Positions 13,350 to 26,455 of a stretch of 64,000 nt of DNA are shown piece after piece. This stretch comes from Zonotrichia leucophrys gambelii (lineage: Eukaryota > Chordata > Aves > Passeriformes > Passerellidae). The notes below the pieces were generated by a model. That model searched no databases and was not told where the DNA came from. It was given only the letters and a program-made list of their open reading frames with translations. Positions within the stretch are counted from its first letter, which is position 1, and every line of letters starts with the position of its first letter. Where the stretch lies: NCBI RefSeq assembly GCF_028769735.1, contig NC_088177.1, positions 27,250,099 to 27,314,098 on the forward strand, in the 5' to 3' direction. The position numbers were made by a program, and so were the translations under genes.

Positions 13350-14165
13350 CTCCCAGCTACCAGGTCTATGAAAGGCAGGTCGCCCTTGACTAAGCTCATC
13401 TCCTCCTATCACAGGGTAACCTGCCCAGTGGTAGAGGCAAAGGCTGTGGATATTGTCTACTTGGACTTTACTGAAGCCTTTGACAATGTTTCCCACAGCA
13501 TCCCCACGGAGAAACTGAGTGCTTACATCTTGGATGGGTATAAAAACTGGCTGGCTGGATGGCCCAGAGAGTGCTGGGGAATGGAATTAAATCCAGTTGG
13601 TGGCTGGTCACTAGTGGTGTTTCCCAGGGCTCTGCTGAGGCCAGTCCTGTTTAAATATCTTTATCCGTGATGTGGACATGGGGATCAAGTGTCCATCCCC
13701 TCAGTCTGTTTGCAGATGACAGTAAATTGGGCATGAGTCCAAAGAAGGGCAGTGAAACTGGTGAAGGTCTAGAAAGTGACTCACACGAGGAGCAGTTGAG
13801 AGAGCTGGGACTGTTCAGTCTGGAGAAAAGGAGACTTGGGAAGGACCTCATCACTCTCCAAAACTCCCTGTAAGGACTTTTTAGCCAGCTGGGGGCTGGC
13901 CTCTTCCAGGTAACAAATGACAGGACAAGAGGAACTGGTCTCAAGCTATGCCAGGGAGGTTTAGATTGGGTATTGGGAAAGAAGTCTTCAACACAAGGGT
14001 GGTCAAGCGTGGGAATGGGCTGCCCAGGGAAGTACCATCCATGCAGGTACTTAAAAGATGTGTAGATGTGGCATTGGGTACATTGTTTAGCGGTGGACTT
14101 GTCAGGTTAATGGTTAGATTCAATGATTTTTGAGGTATTTTCTGACCTAAATTATTCTGTGATAC
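13350..14165 (+). mobile_element. CR1 LINE fragment with reverse-transcriptase remnants, plus strand
   Basis: The frame at 13368-13670 contains the CR1 reverse-transcriptase stretch AVDIVYLDFTEAFDNVSHSI, then degrades by frameshift. The catalytic FADD box survives in another frame near 13700-13720 (LFADDSKLG). Next comes the LRELGLFSLEKRRLGKDL block at 13790-13860, then GNGLPREV near 14010-14030. The element ends in a typical CR1 3' end with TTATTCTGTGATACC near 14150-14167. Internal deletions, frameshifts and stops make it a dead, 5'-truncated copy. It inserted opposite to the direction of CSRNP3. Confidence 0.93.
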
Positions 14166-14252
14166 CAAAATGAAGAAATGAAATGCCTAATATATTCCTG
14201 AGGTTGAGTAGAATACTATAAAGCTAAGTATTCATGCAGAAATTTAGCAGCA

Positions 14253-14681
14253 TGTTCTGATTCCAGCCAGGACAGAGTTAATTTTTTTTAATAGTCCAGA
14301 GAGGGCAGGGCCAGGACAACAAGGTTATTCTGTACCACCTCACATCATTACTGGGGGCAGGGGGAAGGGAGTCTTTTCTGGGGAGTAGAAGTTCCTGATG
14401 GCTCCAATTCCAAGGCAGAGAGAGCTGGTGTTGTCTGTTGTGGGTTTCCACAGGGAGCAGTAACATTTCTTGTACTCTCTGTCATGAATATTGTTGCCCT
14501 TACTGTCCCTCTCCTTATCTCACTGCCATTTCCAGTAAATTGTTCTTATCTGAACCCACAATCTTTACCTTTTTTGCCTCCTATTCTCCTCTCCAGCCAC
14601 TGCAGGGGGGGAGGGAGAGTGAATGAGTTTGGAGAGTTTGTGGGAGCACTAAACTGGGGAGTGCCTCCCTAAACCGTGACA
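14253..14681 (+). mobile_element. Solo LTR of an avian endogenous retrovirus, with 5-bp target duplication
   Basis: The 429-bp element begins TGTTCTGATTCCAGCC and ends AAACCGTGACA, so it has the TG...CA termini of an LTR. Its first 40 bases (GGACAGAGTTAATTT) and its G-rich tail resemble common avian ERV LTRs. A perfect 5-bp direct repeat, CAGCA, flanks it at 14248-14252 and 14682-14686, which defines both ends. No internal retroviral sequence is present, so it is a solo LTR left by recombination. The ERV class is inferred only from appearance and the 5-bp duplication. Confidence 0.85.
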
Positions 14682-14999
14682 CAGCAGAGGTGGAAATATT
14701 GCATCTAATTAACTAACTGAGGAGAGATCAAGAACAGCTGGAGCCTGCCCAGGGCACACAGAGCTGCCACCATCCTGCCTGCAGCACTGCAAAACAAATG
14801 CTCCTAACACTTACCCAGGCAAAAACTTTGTCTGGGATTGATGACACATTCTACTTGTCTGGGACACACAACCCAGCACTTAGGATTTGACAAAGGGTTC
14901 TGCTCAATCCCACTGAAAGCAAGAAAAATAAAAAATTCATTTACACTGCTCATGAAACAGAACTATTAAAATCTCTATAACTACCTTTAGGATTCCTTA

Positions 15000-15095
15000 A
15001 TTCTGGACCAGCCACATTTGCTCCTTCCAGGAAGCTGAACTGGACACCCTCCAGAACTCCCTTCCAACCAACATTTCCATGGCTCTGTGTTTAAA
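15000..15095 (+). mobile_element. Short CR1-like 3' end, plus strand
   Basis: The segment ending CTCCCTTCCAACCAACATTT then CCATGGCTCTGTG resembles the last 60-90 bp of a CR1 element, where a 'cccttccaacc' block precedes an octamer-like tail. Nothing upstream supports a longer copy. It is old or very short, and a chance match cannot be excluded. Confidence 0.5.
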
Positions 15096-15600
15096 ACCCC
15101 AATATATCTGTGAGGAAGTTTGCATAAGCTGGGCTAAGTGGCTACTAAAGAAGACAAGGTTGAAGCAGAGATTCCAGTACTGGCCAACATGTTTAACAAT
15201 TAGCACATTTCAGGGCTTTGGCTCAGGCCTCCTCTTGCTCTCCTGGATTATGCAGGATGAAGCAGGTGCCAGAACCATTCCCAGCAGGCAGGCTGGATGA
15301 GGGCACCTGGGTTTTGGCAGAGGCCTGACAGCCCAACCATTGTGGACAAGAGCTGTGTCCTGCCACTTGGCAGCAGAAGCCAGAGAATGCTGTCCCTAGC
15401 CCATGTCTGTCTTATCTTTTCAATTAGTACAGGGGCAGTCTCAGGGATGTAGCTGCTGTGCTCTGACCCTGCAAGCACAGCCCTTCAGCAGCTGGTACTC
15501 TGCTATCTTTGCTCACTCTTGGCCTCATACTAAGTCGTTTCAATGTCTCCCATGTATTCTACAGCTCCCTTCAAGCCCCAACACCAGTTTCTTTCCTGGA

Positions 15601-15785
15601 AAAAAAAAAAAAAGAAAGCGACAGTGTGAAGAGAATTGCAACCTTTCAGCATGGTATAAAGTCATGGCAAGATAAAGGTGGGTATATGAGAATGAGAACT
15701 ACCAAAAAAAAAAAAAAAAGAGAGAGAAAGTAAAACAAAACAAAACAACAACAAAAAAAAAAAAAATAAAAACCAAATAAAAAGT
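15601..15785. repeat. A-rich low-complexity tract
   Basis: Three long A runs (near 15600-15614, 15701-15718 and 15752-15766) are separated by purine-rich and CAAAA-type sequence. No retroposed gene body is recognisable directly upstream, so I read it as simple low-complexity DNA rather than the tail of a processed pseudogene. Confidence 0.8.
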
Positions 15786-18700
15786 AGGACTCACCATCTT
15801 ACAGAGTCTGTGAGACTAATTCCAGATCATAATTCCACAAACACTGAAACCTGTCTATATGAAATTCATGGGTTGAGGTGGCAAGAGCACAGTGGTTTCT
15901 TCCCAGTGCAAAGAAGTTCAGTTCTAATTACTTGTTTTGCTTTGCTGACAAAGCATTTTACTTTGCCTGCCAGCTCCTAAGCACAGCAGGAGGGACTTAT
16001 GAGCAGGTTTGAACTTGCCTTTCTAAGTCAAAACTTTAAATTGCATACACATTATACAACATTTTAATGATATTATTAAATTGCAAGGATTAGAACAGAA
16101 GTTTTATAATAAGGGAGTTCATTCACTTCTTGAGAATCAAAAGCTCTAAAAAACACACATGAGATTGTACCAAGTTTAATATCCTGTCTCCAGCAGTAGT
16201 CACTATTTAATGCTTCAATGGAAAGCAATGGGATGCAAAATCCTGCCAAAACAACTGCAGATACACAGCTCTGCTTCCTCATCCTTACAGCCAATTTCCC
16301 CTAAGCATGAGACTTGAAATATTGCTACATGACAGTGCCCAGCCTCTTAGAAATTCACTTAACTTGGTCTCCTGAGGCAACAAGTTTCTTATTAGTTTTC
16401 TGTGCGAAGAAAAAAAACCACAACAAAACACATCTTCTGAAACTATAGGGACACCCCCTTCAAAATCACTGCAGTTTCTATCTCTGCAATATTTTGGACA
16501 GTGAGCAGCAGGAAGGCAGCAGTGTCCAGCAGCATGCTGTACTAGGCAGGACTACACAGATACCCCCCACAAAGTGGGGACAGCTGAAAAGAATCACTGA
16601 CATCTTGTTGCTGTATTACAGTGGTATTTCCATTTCAGTAGGGATTACATTACATGGGAGGTAGAGGGCATCTGCTGATCCTGTACAGAATTAGGAAACA
16701 CCTTTATATTTGGGGGTGTGCAGGTAGGGAGCAGCAATGGAGACAGAAATGGAACTGCACATTAAGTCCTGCATCCCCAAGCTGGGGCAGCTGTCCAATG
16801 GCTGCAGCTGCTGGAAAGCACCTGGAACGTTCCTGCCTACGCTCCCAACCTCACAGCAATGCAACCCTTCACAGCCTGCCTGCCCCTGGGGAGCTCCCCA
16901 AAGCCACACAGCCTCTTGCTGACACTACTCCTCTTTTGATGTGGGAACTAAAGCATTCATCAGCAAGAACAAGGAAGAGAAAATGAGCAAGAAACCACGC
17001 AGGTCTGAAACACTTGAGCACTTGTTTACTATTCAGATTCTTCAAATTCTGAGTTAATAATCCCTACAACAAGATGCAGAATCCCATCAGAAGGTGTAGC
17101 TCAGGGGAATAGTGTAGAGGGAGCACTGGTCCCCAATAGAGCCAACACGTGCCTGCTCTTGGAACTGGTGCCATATTTCCTAGGCTATAAAACAAGAACA
17201 GAGGGAGTGATGTGCCACCTCAACAGGTACACTTTGACACCTCACAGCTACAGCTGTGTCCCCCCTGTAAGAGCACAGGGACATACAAATGGCTGATTAT
17301 TGCCTGCTGACAGTGAAAACAACAGTCGCTTTCACTGGAGTAGCCAGAAACTTTGAAATTACTCCAGTGTCCTTGTCACTGGTCGTCCCTCAGACCAAAA
17401 CCCCCTTCCTAGAAGGCTCTGCCAATCTGTCACCAAATTGTCTTCTTCAAAGGCATGTAAGCTTTTCCAGGCTCTCACTTTCAACTTCCCCTAACATAAA
17501 GGCACTTCTACACATACCCAAAGTTACAGAGAGTTGAGATATCTGAGCCAGTTGAGGTCTCCCTGGGAGCCTGAAACTTCGTGCTCTTCCAAGTAAGGTG
17601 ACCAAGAACAAAAGGAAAATCTATTATGAGTGCAAAGCATGTTGAGAAGGAAAAAGGACAGAAATGCTGGGCAGACCCAAACCCATGAGCAATTGTTTAT
17701 GTACCCAAAGGCTGGTAAATACAGCACTTGGCTGCTACCTGTGCCCACCCTCTTTGGACGATGAATCTTGGCATTATTTTCTATACAGCAAAATGGTCTC
17801 CACCTAAACCAAGGACTAGGATGCTCTCCACTAAGCTACAGCTTAGGGGCAGCAGGTACTGCACAACAGACTCTGCTCTCCAGCACCTGGGTGGATTTCT
17901 TAGCTGCGCTGCTTTGTAAATTAACAAGAGACCCATTCAGCAGCAGGTCTTTACAAGAATGATGTTCTGAGATGAAGAGTGACCTATGCTCTGCTCTTGA
18001 AAGGGAAGGGCAGAGTACCTCCCTTCAGGAAATACTGGACTGTGACTGTGGAGCACAGGGAGCTCCAACAGCCCGAGCACGGCTCCATGCTGAAGGGTAA
18101 CCACAGGGACACGGGGGATTAAAACGTTTCTCTGCAGCATCGAACCTCCAAGTGCACTTCATTAAGTGGATGTGACTTAGAGACTAATCCTGAAACCTTA
18201 CTGAGAAGCAGAAGACCTGCAGTCCTCAATGACTACAGCCAAACCTCAGCACAAGAGAAAAACAATTCCTGCTCAAAGAGCCATTGGAAGGACAGGGAAT
18301 TTCAGCCATCCTCACACTCCTCCTTGCACCTCTGCATCAGTAAAGAGCAGCTTTGCTGGCTCTGTAATTCTGCCTTGTCTTCAAATACAACGGGATACTG
18401 ATCAATTCTAAAACACTTCAAAAAGAAATGTTTGATACACAAAGCAGATGTATTAAATAGTAGGATCTCTGGGGGAATGACAGTTTAGCTTATTAATTAC
18501 CAAAATTCTGTTTATGAACATAAATTTCCCCCTTCTCCCCCCTTCAATAAAAGGCAACTGAATTCCTGTAATTTATCTTCTGGACTCCTTAAAATCAACT
18601 TCTCTCTCTAAAAGCTTTAATTACCTCTTTAAAGCATTACGCTTGCATATTCCAGCTAACGTAACATCAAAATTACAATTTCAATACCTAGTCAGAACTT

Positions 18701-21682
18701 CCCTGTGAGGAAATACACCTTATATTACACAATGCTTGCTTTAATTGAGAAAGCTTTAACTCTTGGGATTAGAGTTACACAGTACGTAGTTGTAGCCTAC
18801 GTGCTTGCTTTCAAAAATATTTCCAGGCATTATGACTTCAAATGCAGAGGAAGTGTAGTGAAAGTGTCAACAATGAGACTGCCAAGGGCATGGTTGGAAG
18901 AAATGGCTACAACAATTTAAATGGCTAAACAAATATAGGCTAAAAGTCAAGTCAAGGGTAAAGATATAAATTCATACTGCCTCTGGCAGGAATCAATTAT
19001 GCTGGCTATTCTGACCTCTAAATGGCTTCTTCTGGAGCGGGAACATGAAAAGCTTACTCTCACTCTCTTGCTTTTTACCTATTTTCTCTCATCTTCATTA
19101 CAAGTTACATATGTATGTTCCACATGTCTAAACTTGGCAAAAAATTTTTAAAAGGAAAAAGAGATAAACTGTTTTATCTGCGTTAAAAACCAACACTAGT
19201 TAAAAATTTTGCAACTGCAGTGGTTGAAAAGCATTCTCACTCCAAAGAATATTACTGAAAAGACTGGAAATTCTTAGTAGAGATGTTTTGAGAAATGTCA
19301 AAGATGTGCCTAAAAACATGAAAAATTGCCTGAATTAGTTGGGTTTTGAAAATGGTAATACAGGCCGAGTAACACCACAATGAAAGAGGCAAAACTGAAG
19401 AAAGAAAAAATCATGAGAAGGGATTGAAGCAAAAGGTTATGAAAAGATTACTTTCATACAGAAGTGGGACTCAGACAAAAATACTGTTTCAAATTTCCTT
19501 CACTATTTAAAAGAAATATAAATGGAATAGCAAAGCCATGCTCTGTCATGATCACTGGAGGCAGTTATAAAGAGGGTGGTATACAAAAATAGAGGGGTCC
19601 TCAAAGTTGAGTGTTACCATTCATGGTGTTCATCTGGGCTATGTATCTGAACATCTACCTAAGGTGGTTTTGCATTAGCTCAGCTCACTTTGAGCAAGCA
19701 GCACAATCAGCAAAAGCGGATCAGCTGTACTAATACACACAGCTTTGGAGCAGAACTGATCTGTGGAGCAGAGCACTGCCCTAACACAGACCATTTGCAG
19801 CACCCCTGTGAAATACATCTTTAGATTCAACAGGCACCTCAGAAGTGTAAATACACACTTCTTTGGATATCAAAATAAATACACAGTAGAGGGTCATAAG
19901 ATAGAAAAATTATGCTATTTAGTAATAATTATTTAACAAATAAAGGAAATTTTGTTGCTCTTCTAACATAGGTGTTCTTTTGTCATACACTGGTGAAATT
20001 TAATTACATATATACATTTAACGTACACATTTACTATGCTTTAACAAATATAAGAACTCACCACAGAGGTGGCATGAAAAAGGGTCTCAGCTTATTATGC
20101 AGCAAATCCTGTGATACTGAGGCCCTGCCTGTGCTCAGCCAGCAGCCATTTGCGTTTCAGCGCTGCTGCAGCGTTACACAATAGACATGCTCAGCACGTT
20201 CCCTAATGGACACTGTTACCACTCTCCTCCCTTCAGCGCTCAAATTCCAGCTGGGCAGATGATTTTGACCAACCTCATGCCTTTGCCTTGTCACATCCAC
20301 TCAAAAAAAGGCACAGCTACAGGAATACCTTCTGCTGTTCCAATGCAAGCACGGACAGATCTGGGCGCTCCAGGAGTTTCCAGGTTCAGTGAGGGAACAC
20401 ATGAAAAACAGTGCGGAGCCCCAACACTTCAACAGTCAGAATATATTCTTTGGACTTCAGCAACAAGACATTTAAAATTTATTGTATGATCTTGGTTCAT
20501 TGCATCAAATGACTTATAAGGAACCAATCAAAAGATTTTTGACTGATGGGATTTTTAATTTTTTTTTCCTTTTTCTGCTTTTTTTTTAAACATCGAAAGC
20601 ATAAAAATGTCCAATAACAGCTTGTTTTTATCTTTTTAATAAATGCTGACATTAGAAAGAACATAATTAACCCAATTCTCTAATAAAATCTGTGCTGTGC
20701 ATATTTTAAAGACTCCAAGTAAATATTTGGCACAGCTATTAGTAGTCATGTAAAGTTACAGACTGGCTTCTTTGGTAGCGCAAAACTCTGTTGCTATTTT
20801 TTACTAAAAAGCTGAAAGAAAATGGTAGAAACTAAACAGCTAGGAAAATACCAAGAAACACATTATTTTCATCAGCAACAATATCTGAGGAAGAATAAAA
20901 CAGGCCCCTAAAAACAAAAAAAAAAAATTTGGTCAGCAGGAGCCAACATTCAATTGCCACCAATGAATTGATTGTAGCTCCATGGCATGACAGTAAAATC
21001 ATGACTTCATTCAAGGCTTGGCCTCAAGTAGAGCCAAAATTAGTAAAAATATGTTTAAGTGCATCTTTCTCCCTAGAGAATAAAGTCAATAAAACTATTC
21101 GTACTGGAAAATATAAATTATTAATATCTACTGGAAGGCTCTGATGTTTTGAAATTGCTATCTTCAAAAATAGCTTTATGGCTATAATAATTCAAGCTTT
21201 CTATCTAGATCAAGGACAATGCACAACCAAACTATAATGCTACAATCTGCATTTTTCATGCACACCCAAGACAGTCCTAAGTATATATTCAAGTCCAGAA
21301 AAAAAAATTACACAAAAATAGAAGATGTAAAATTGCTATTTGTTTCTAGGATTTGCTTTTTGACTTTGCACCGTTCATGGTGTATCTATTCAACTCTGAA
21401 AAACAATATATTTATTTTTTTTAAAAACTGGAGATTTTTAGAAATAATATTATTTCACAATTAAACACTGATGAGGGAAATTCACCATAAAAAGACCCCT
21501 TAACACACACAACAAATTACTGAACGCAGGAAACATTGAATTCATACAACACAACCATGAAGTCTTCTTCTGCCACTGACATATATGTAAGGAATTGACC
21601 TAATCTTCTAAGAAGGACACAAAGTAAAAATAAGTTACTCAGCTATCAGCTAAAAATGAGAAGAATTTAATTTCAAATTTAC

Positions 21683-21708
21683 AAAAAAAAAAAAAAAAGA
21701 AAGAAAAA
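21683..21708. repeat. Poly(A)-rich tract
   Basis: A run of 16 A is followed by GAAAGAAAAAA. It is simple sequence with no flanking element recognised. Confidence 0.8.
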
Positions 21709-23519
21709 ATCTGAGGAACAAATGGACCTTTACTATTTATGGATTTGTCTCTTCTGGATGGATTACCCAAGGCACAGTATGAGGGCTGCTTCACTGATGC
21801 TCTTCCCCAGGGTCATGGTGTTTAAGCTTTCCTCTATGTGGTTACTTTGATAATCAGGGTCTTAGCCACAGCGCAAATTGTTTTTTACTGGTGTGAACTA
21901 GCAATCTCTCTTTCCCATCTCACCACCCATTTGCACAATACTTGAAGAAGATTAACTGCTTCTGCTTCAAGCTCAGCTGATATGAGCTAACAGGTTAAAA
22001 AAACTAATTAGGAAAATATGAAAGACGTATTGAACAATATTACAGGCACAGAGAAAGCATAACTGCACAAACCTAATTTCCTTACAAAATGAGTCAAAAA
22101 GATCAGCCACACTAAGATTTCGAAGTCTCAGATTTAGTGACCATGGTCAATAGAATGAGACTTTTTTTTTCATGAAGAGAGACAAAATAAGCATTATCAA
22201 TAAAGTAAAACGTTTCTCTGTAAGTCTTCTCTGTATTTTCAATAACTGAAAACCTCAGAAATTACTTTAAAAGCATATATTCAATTACTGGCAAAATTTC
22301 CAATAGTAATTTCATATTTGTGGCCAGCAAAAATTCCCCAGAGGTTCTTACTCACCTGTACATAATCAGCACAAAGGCACCCAAAGGAAGGGCCTGTGGT
22401 GCTAACACAACATGACAGTCCACAGTAAGATGAACCTGAAATTACATTCCCAGCTGTGTTAAAATTGAATGTTGACTCTCTTCACTTTTTTTTTATGCTA
22501 AAGAAAATTTGGTTTATGCCTGTAGTGACTTGTATACTAATAAACACGTCTAAGAATTCTTTTCAGTTTGCTTTATAATTCAAAGCTGAAAACTTCCTTA
22601 GAAAGCTGACAGAAGAGCTGCAGGTCTAATAATAAGCATGTTCCCATGCAATTCCCAAGGCACTCTTGTCACTGAGACAATGATGAATAGGAGCTGAGCA
22701 GCGAGCCCACTGCCATCTCATTGCCTGACTTGTAAGCACCTTATGACCATTCAGCACCACTTCAGCCAGGGGAGTCTGCTGGGACAAAATTAATTATCTG
22801 CCCTACACTCTCCTGAAAGCACTGCTGTGAAGGTATGTGGCTTACACTTCCTACCTGAAGTGGGTTCCTTTTATTATTTGATGCATTTTGCTTTATTAAA
22901 TCCCTGATCACTCTGTCTTTTCCAAAGGAGCAAAAAGGTTAATACTGTGCAATTTCCACTTTTCCATTTTATTAATGAAAGATGTTTGTTTAGAAGCAAG
23001 AGTAGGTGAGAAGCATAATAGTAAACAACTGAGCAATTTAATTGAAAGCTACAAAGTTAAACCTCTGGCTACTCTGAAAGTGAATTCTTCCATAAAGACT
23101 CTGTTACAACAAGACAGCAAAACAATGGCAACTCTGGGAGTCAATTCCCCCCTGAGTTGTGGGATTTCCCTTCCTGCCCCTAAAATAAAATATTTAAAAG
23201 TCAAAATATTTGCTTAAGAATAGCCTGCTCAGCTGTCACAGTCCATGTTGGAAGTAAGCAGTGCTACCATTTGATTTCCACACTAAAATCAATTAACAAA
23301 CACATTTTGTCCTTTCAACAATTTTTGTTTACCCTATCACCCCCTACAAATGGCATTTACTAGAGATGGCTATCGCTTAGGAAGTGCAACTAACAACATC
23401 TGCAATCCAGCTTCCTTGTTAACACATTCATGATACATTTAAAGCAGACTCTGCTCAATAATGACAAAGAACAAATTTTAAATCACTAAGAAGTTCATCA
23501 TATCCCTATTCCAAACACC

Positions 23520-23845
23520 CGACCTCCTCCTGCAGCAGCACCATGTCAGCCAATTCCACCACCCCAGGAGGAGGAGCCGGGCGCGCCTCAGGTGGGACAG
23601 GCCACGGGCACAGACCGGCCCGCTCACAGCAGCCCGGGGAGATGTGTTAAGAGAGGGAAGCCTTGTTCCGAGATGTGTTTGCGAGGGAAGCCCTGTTCCC
23701 GACATGTGTTAGAGAAGGAGCCTTGTTCCCGAGCTGGGGTGCCCAGCAGGGCCTGGGGCCGCTCCGGCCCCGCCGCACACACAGCGCGGCCCCGCAGCCC
23801 GGGCTGGGCCCGCAGCCTCCATCCCCCGGCAGCACGGACAAAATA
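23520..23845. promoter_or_regulatory. Small GC-rich, CpG-containing patch
   Basis: This is an abrupt rise in GC and CpG within AT-rich intron: GGGCGCGCCTCAGG near 23579, ACCGGCCCGCTC near 23614, and a block of CCGC/CGGCCCCGC near 23761-23810. It lies 2.6-3.4 kb downstream (in gene direction) of the main CpG island. It could be an alternative promoter or CpG-rich regulatory element. The open frames across it are GC-driven and look non-coding. Function is inferred from composition only. Confidence 0.45.
23639..23729. repeat. Three-unit ~30-bp tandem repeat inside the GC-rich patch
   Basis: Units at 23639-23669, 23670-23699 and 23700-23729 share GA[GC]ATGTGTT, then a GAGGGAAG-like core, then CC[TC]TGTTCC. 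They differ by a few substitutions and one base of length. A partial fourth unit (CGAGCTGG) may follow. It is a minisatellite-like array. It is not a CRISPR array, since the units abut without spacers. Confidence 0.88.
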
Positions 23846-24130
23846 TCACCTCCTTATAGGCGTGCACAGAAATGATTTGCCAGAATTGAATAAATAAATG
23901 TAATGAAGGGGCAGCATGCTAATGAGAGCTACAAATACCACAGAGGCTTATTTACTCTGCAGCCTCCCACTACATAATGGTATCGCTGCTTGCATTTCCT
24001 CAGAATCCAACAAGCACGCGAGAAGGAGAAGCTGCCATCGGTAAATGATGTTGTAGTTCCTGCCCGTATCGCTCAGAACGACTGATGAGGGTCAGGCTCC
24101 ATACTCTGCAGCCCACATTTCCTACTTCAC

Positions 24131-24300
24131 ATTAGACAATGGAATAAATATGCAAATCCCTGCTGCTTATGAAAGAGCAGGATACAAACCAGCCCCAAAA
24201 TCAATCAGGACTTCAAGTTATATATTCCATGAAATTATTTATGAAGTACTAAACAAAAGCCATGGATCTTTCCATCTGAAAGCCTGAATGCAAATTGTCC
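24131..24300. promoter_or_regulatory. Candidate enhancer with two POU octamers and a SOX-like site
   Basis: Perfect ATGCAAAT octamers occur at 24150-24157 and 24288-24295. A SOX-type ACAATGG at 24136-24142 ends seven bases before the first. Octamers are bound by POU-domain factors, and CSRNP3 is mainly a neural gene, so a neural enhancer would make sense. This is motif-level evidence only; eight-base motifs also occur by chance in AT-rich DNA. Confidence 0.3.
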
Positions 24301-26351
24301 AATGCATTTGGATGCTAGTTTTTAAGAAGCATCCTTGCTCATATTTTTGCATTTAAGCATAGAAAAGCCTTAAAAAAAAAATCAAGCAGTTCCTCTTCCT
24401 TTTATCCTTAACTTTACAATATTGAAGTTGTCCAGTTACATATATTAAGTGAATTTTCCATCAAATTGTTATGCCAGTACAAGCTTTTACTCCTTTTCCC
24501 GTTTTCCCTATTTTTTGTGGAAAAATTATTTGAAGTAATGGAAAACTGAAGCAGAGGTGCTAAAAATACAAACCTCTTTTTGTAGGGTGGGTGTAGAGAT
24601 AGGGGAGCTGTAGGGAAGAATTTTATGCAAATGTGGGAAAAGAAAAAGGCCACAATTTTCCAGTTTGTTTTGTCTTTTTTTTTTTGGGATCAATTACTCA
24701 CATCTCCCATTTATCACAAGTTTCATTAGAATACTGTATCCATATCTGTGGAGAGATGGAGAAATTAAAGGCATGCTATTTATCTCAGAGCTGTTTTAAC
24801 CTAGTAAATATTTTCATCTTCTGTACATTTGTAGATGAGTCGTATCTGTCTTTTATCTACACTCAATCCCTGTTCCAGGGTCAAAAAAGCCTATAAAAGA
24901 GCAATGAAGCAACAGTGATCAAAACTGGTAGGACTTTAAGTGGTATCAGCATTCTAAAGATGTGATGTGTTTGGGGATATTTCATTGAGAAAAGGGCACA
25001 TCCATAATCCATTTTTTCTCAGCATCATGTCTGGCTCAGAGCAAAAGCAAAAAGAGATACTGACAGACTGCATGTAAATTTATCTTTAAGACATCTTTAC
25101 CAATGCAGCAATATATGACAGCTGCCTTGCTTCAACCTGACTTTCCACCTGCATGTTCAAAGGGAAAACATCTCTAAACTTCAAGGTTCAGTTACTAGAA
25201 GTACATTTTAAGAGCAAGCAAAAGTTTTAGATGAGACAATCATTTGTTGCTATCTCAGGGAAAATATTTAAGCTTTGGAATTAAGTTTCCAAACATTTGC
25301 CACTGTGTACGCTAAACCATGACTTACAAGTCTTCAATTTATATTTAACTTAAACTTCATTAAGTCAACTACTGCATCTGTCTAAAGCAAGACATTTCAC
25401 AATAAATGCAAATTCCTCTTTCTGGTAAACAATGCAGACCAAAACCTAAGATATACAGCAAACACTGCATCCTCAAACCAAAACATTGCACACCAGATTT
25501 GGGCTCCTCAGATCCAGAAATAAATTAAGACAGTGTAATTAACACAAAACTCCAGTAACATGAGAGATCAAAATCACGTCTCTGTCTTCAAAATGCCTGA
25601 TACGTACATAAAGATTTGGTTCTATTTATGATTCTAAAAGAGACTCAACAGCCACCATTCAAATCGCAGCATAAAATGTTTACATAATCACACTTTCAAT
25701 AGAGTTTAGAGAATGGGTAAAGAAAAGATTGTCTTAAAATTACCATAACTTGGTAGCAACACAGAACACCTTTTTGCTTCAGGAATTTGTTCTTTAAGCT
25801 TTCTTAAAAAACTTGACACTGGGAATTTTTTAGAATATGAAGAGCCTAATCCACAGAAAAAAACCTTTGCTTTATTGTTTCTTTCCCATATAAATAGACA
25901 AGACAGGTGTATTTCAAAGTTGTGATTCCACTGTAACAGTGGGAATGTTGTTCTGTAGAGACGCTTATTGTTATTTTACTGCACACTGTTAATTTTATCT
26001 CTGTATGCACTTACTGTAAGTACCTAACCAACTCTTAAATTTAAAATCCACCATACTCATTTTAGACGAATATAGTAATTATATGATAATTGTATGACTG
26101 TATATTGCTGTATTTTCTCAATTTAAATTAGCATAGAGTGTCATGTTCAGTGTTATCTCATCCAATCTTATGGTACATACTGCAGGTGTTACTGCGATAT
26201 TACCAGGGTTCTCTGTAAAATAAATTAATAGCTGCACGTAAGTACGGTGAAAAAGTACTTTTACATATCTTTTCTAATCTATTGTCTAAAACACGAACAG
26301 GCCTGCGTTCTGAGATGCCAAGCTGCATCAGGATTGCAATATAAAATTACC

Positions 26352-26455
26352 TTTTACAGGAGAACCGTTTTAAAGCAGGGACTGCAAAGCACCTTCGCTT
26401 AGGTATCAGCAATGTTTGCGAATGGAAAATGATGCCCTGTAAGCCACAGCACATT
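26352..26455 (-). other. Possible 3' part of a non-coding first exon with donor at 26350
   Basis: Leaving the CpG island on the minus strand, the first good donor-like site is TAAAAG|GTAATT, with GT at 26350-26349. A non-coding first exon starting in the island and ending at 26351 would splice to the start-codon exon at 12724. A weaker site, GCGAAG|GTGCTT, lies within it. No transcript evidence is available. Confidence 0.3.

Larger units (their letters stand above)
12725..26351 (-). other. CSRNP3: Putative CSRNP3 intron between CpG island and start exon
   Basis: If transcription starts in the CpG island at 26.5-27 kb, this is the intron ahead of the start-codon exon. It contains the CR1, LTR and short CR1 pieces listed at 13.3-15.1 kb, A-rich tracts at 15.6-15.8 and 21.7 kb, and the GC-rich and octamer-bearing stretch at 23.5-24.3 kb. 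In 15.8-23.5 kb and 24.4-26.3 kb I see no exon, RNA gene or repeat family I can name. Confidence 0.5.

Noticed and set aside
23639..23729. CRISPR-like array
   Set aside because: The repeats abut without spacers and the genome is avian; it is a minisatellite.
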